DNA from: an uncultured Collinsella sp.
Lineage (GTDB): Bacteria > Actinomycetota > Coriobacteriia > Coriobacteriales > Coriobacteriaceae
DNA length: 27,462 bases
Direction of reading: 5' to 3'
NCBI GenBank assembly: GCA_902492185.1
Contig: CABUKY010000012.1
Location: forward strand, 1 to 27,462
Every line of letters begins with the position of its first letter. Positions within the stretch are counted from its first letter, which is position 1. The notes beneath the pieces are model-generated. The model ran no database searches and had not been told where the DNA came from. It saw only the letters and a list, made by a program, of their open reading frames with translations. Below, piece by piece: positions 26,524-27,462 of the stretch. The translations under genes were made by a program, and so were the position numbers.

Positions 26524-27024
26524 TTAGAAATCATCGGGGGAGAGCGTATGGACGAACTCGTCGAACTTCTCGAACTCCTGCTCGTCGTCAACTTCCTCGG
26601 CATGGGTAGAAACAGTGCCCAAGCGATTCATGATGTCATCCTCCACAAACATGGGAGCATTGCTGCGCACGGCAAGGGCAATGGCATCACTGGGGCGGGC
26701 GTCGATCTTGCGCTCGTCGCCATCGACCAGCACAACGATCGTCGCGTAGAACACCGGCGGCTCGGCGCGAACGATCTCGATGCGCTCGAGCTTGGCGCCC
26801 AGGGCGCTAACAGTATCGAGCAGCAGGTCATGGGTAATCGGGCGCTCGGCGCGGCCACTATCGATGCCACGGCTAATGGCAGCAGCCTCAAACGAACCAG
26901 TCTGAATGGAAAGGGAACGCAACGGCGCGGGCGAGTCCGATTTACTGCAGCGCTCGCGAAGCACGATAAGCGATGGCACGGGACCGGCGGCCATGACGAT
27001 GGTCTCTATGTCGACACGAACCAT
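26524..27024 (-). CDS. Bifunctional nuclease family protein (BFN/DUF151)
   Basis: 166 aa. The family hallmarks are visible in order: LIVLRER near residue 20, the loop SFEAAAISRGIDSGRAERP with ITHDLL, and the strongly conserved DARPSDAIALAVRSNAPMFV near 115-135. Plant members degrade RNA and DNA; the role of bacterial members is not settled. A Glu/Asp-rich tail follows (EEVDDEQEFEKFDEF). The start at 27024 is chosen over the longer frame because GGAGGTG lies five bases upstream. Its stop adjoins the next gene's ATG. Confidence 0.92.
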   Translation of the reverse strand: MVRVDIETIVMAAGPVPSLIVLRERCSKSDSPAPLRSLSIQTGSFEAAAISRGIDSGRAERPITHDLLLDTVSALGAKLERIEIVRAEPPVFYATIVVLVDGDERKIDARPSDAIALAVRSNAPMFVEDDIMNRLGTVSTHAEEVDDEQEFEKFDEFVHTLSPDDF

Positions 27025-27136
27025 GGAACACCTCCGGTACGTAGCGGTTAACACGCGGCAGGGTTGCCGCATTGAATAGCTATACTACCCAATCTTTCGC
27101 ACAGCACACAAAACCAAAATGAGATTTATCGCAGAC

Positions 27137-27169
27137 AAGAAAAAAGCCCCGAGGCAACGCCTCAGGGCT
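27137..27169 (-). terminator. Rho-independent terminator after the tRNA-Ala/Ile cluster
   Basis: On the minus strand AGCCCUGAGGC-GUU-GCCUCGGGGCU is an 11-bp stem with one G-U pair, running into UUUUUUCUUGU. It is 15 bp after the tRNA-Ile end. Confidence 0.92.
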
Positions 27170-27183
27170 CTTCACAGTTTTGA

Positions 27184-27260
27184 TGGTGGACCTGACAAGA
27201 TTCGAACTTGTGACCTCCCGGTTATCAGCCGGACGCTCTAACCAACTGAGCTACAGGTCC
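27184..27260 (-). tRNA. tRNA-Ile (anticodon GAT)
   Basis: GGACCTGTAGCTCAGTTGG begins the 77-nt gene. The anticodon loop within CCGGCTGATAACCGG has GAT (27224-27226), the T-arm is CAAGTTCGAATCTTG, and CCA is encoded. It is followed by a terminator. A second, apparently identical copy begins to the right and is cut by the window edge. Confidence 0.97.
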
Positions 27261-27264
27261 ATCA

Positions 27265-27340
27265 TGGTGGAGGTTAGGGGGATCGAACCCCTGACCTCAG
27301 GCTTGCAAAGCCCGCGCTCTCCCAGCTGAGCTAAACCCCC
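27265..27340 (-). tRNA. tRNA-Ala (anticodon TGC)
   Basis: GGGGGTTTAGCTCAGCTGG begins the 76-nt gene. The anticodon TGC (27305-27307) sits in GCTTTGCAAGC, the T-arm is AGGGGTTCGATCCCCCT, and CCA is encoded. Only 4 bp separate it from tRNA-Ile, so they are co-transcribed. The Ile/Ala pairing is typical of rRNA operon spacers, but no rRNA is present in the window. Confidence 0.97.
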
Positions 27341-27351
27341 ACGGAGACAGT

Positions 27352-27396
27352 AATAAACACCCCAGCGGCGACTCGGCTCTCGCTGGGGTGTTTATT
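27352..27396 (-). terminator. Long perfect hairpin between tRNA-Ile and tRNA-Ala
   Basis: AATAAACACCCCAGCG (27352-27367) and CGCTGGGGTGTTTATT (27381-27396) pair perfectly over 16 bp with a 13-nt loop. The stem ends in U-rich bases on either strand, so it can terminate in both directions. It lies between the right-hand tRNA-Ile and tRNA-Ala, suggesting separate units. Confidence 0.7.
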
Positions 27397-27407
27397 GCGA
27401 AAGAAAG

Positions 27408-27462
27408 TGGTGGACCTGACAAGATTCGAACTTGTGACCTCCCGGTTATCAGCCGGACGCTC
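27408..27462 (-). tRNA. tRNA-Ile (anticodon GAT), second copy, 5' end cut by window
   Basis: 55 bases identical to the corresponding part of the first tRNA-Ile, including the CCA (27408-27410), T-arm and anticodon (27448-27450). The 5' part of the gene lies beyond the window. Confidence 0.93.

Overview
The window looks like ordinary chromosome from a high-GC member of the Coriobacteriia, probably Collinsella or a close relative. This is inferred from strongly GC-biased codon use, the rpsF-ssb-rpsR-rplI-dnaB order, and the style of the proteins. No rRNA is present and no species call is possible. Nearly all genes lie on the minus strand. Two serine tRNAs and two membrane-protein genes (15206-17737) lie on the plus strand.

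Reading down the minus strand from the right end: a tRNA cluster (Ile partial, Ala, Ile) ends in a terminator. It is followed by a bifunctional-nuclease-family gene with two small unknown genes, then typA/bipA with a strong terminator. Next comes a two-gene sortase-type pilin unit, a large 1236-aa ancillary or tip pilin overlapping a 547-aa backbone-type pilin. The larger gene and its leader are visibly AT-richer than the neighbours, and no sortase gene lies in the window. The pilin pair converges on a plus-strand gene for a secreted beta-solenoid/membrane protein, itself preceded by a UPF0126/TRIC-like channel gene and tRNA-Ser(GGA) and tRNA-Ser(CGA).

Left of the serine tRNAs the minus strand carries the replication and ribosome cluster rpsF-ssb-rpsR-rplI (terminator), dnaB, then purA, purD, a NUDIX hydrolase, an ABC exporter half-transporter with a downstream single-pass membrane protein, and carA-carB (carB runs off the left edge). 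The theme is nucleotide supply (carAB for pyrimidines and arginine, purA and purD for purines, NUDIX for nucleotide clean-up) beside replication and translation genes.

The most interesting signals are: (1) a highly structured 146-nt leader on the ABC exporter gene, where long inverted arms enclose a perfect Shine-Dalgarno and an in-frame ATG held in a hairpin, followed by a second hairpin abutting the real ribosome binding site; (2) a PyrR-type RNA hairpin abutting the carA ribosome binding site, with an ARG-box-like site upstream; (3) a -1 frameshift in ssb that separates the DNA-binding domain from its conserved DIPF tail; (4) the sortase-less pilin pair with unusual sorting motifs and a nested inverted repeat plus G8 tract upstream; (5) a 25-bp inverted copy of the tRNA-Ser 3' end just downstream of that tRNA. 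No CRISPR array, complete insertion sequence or prophage was seen.
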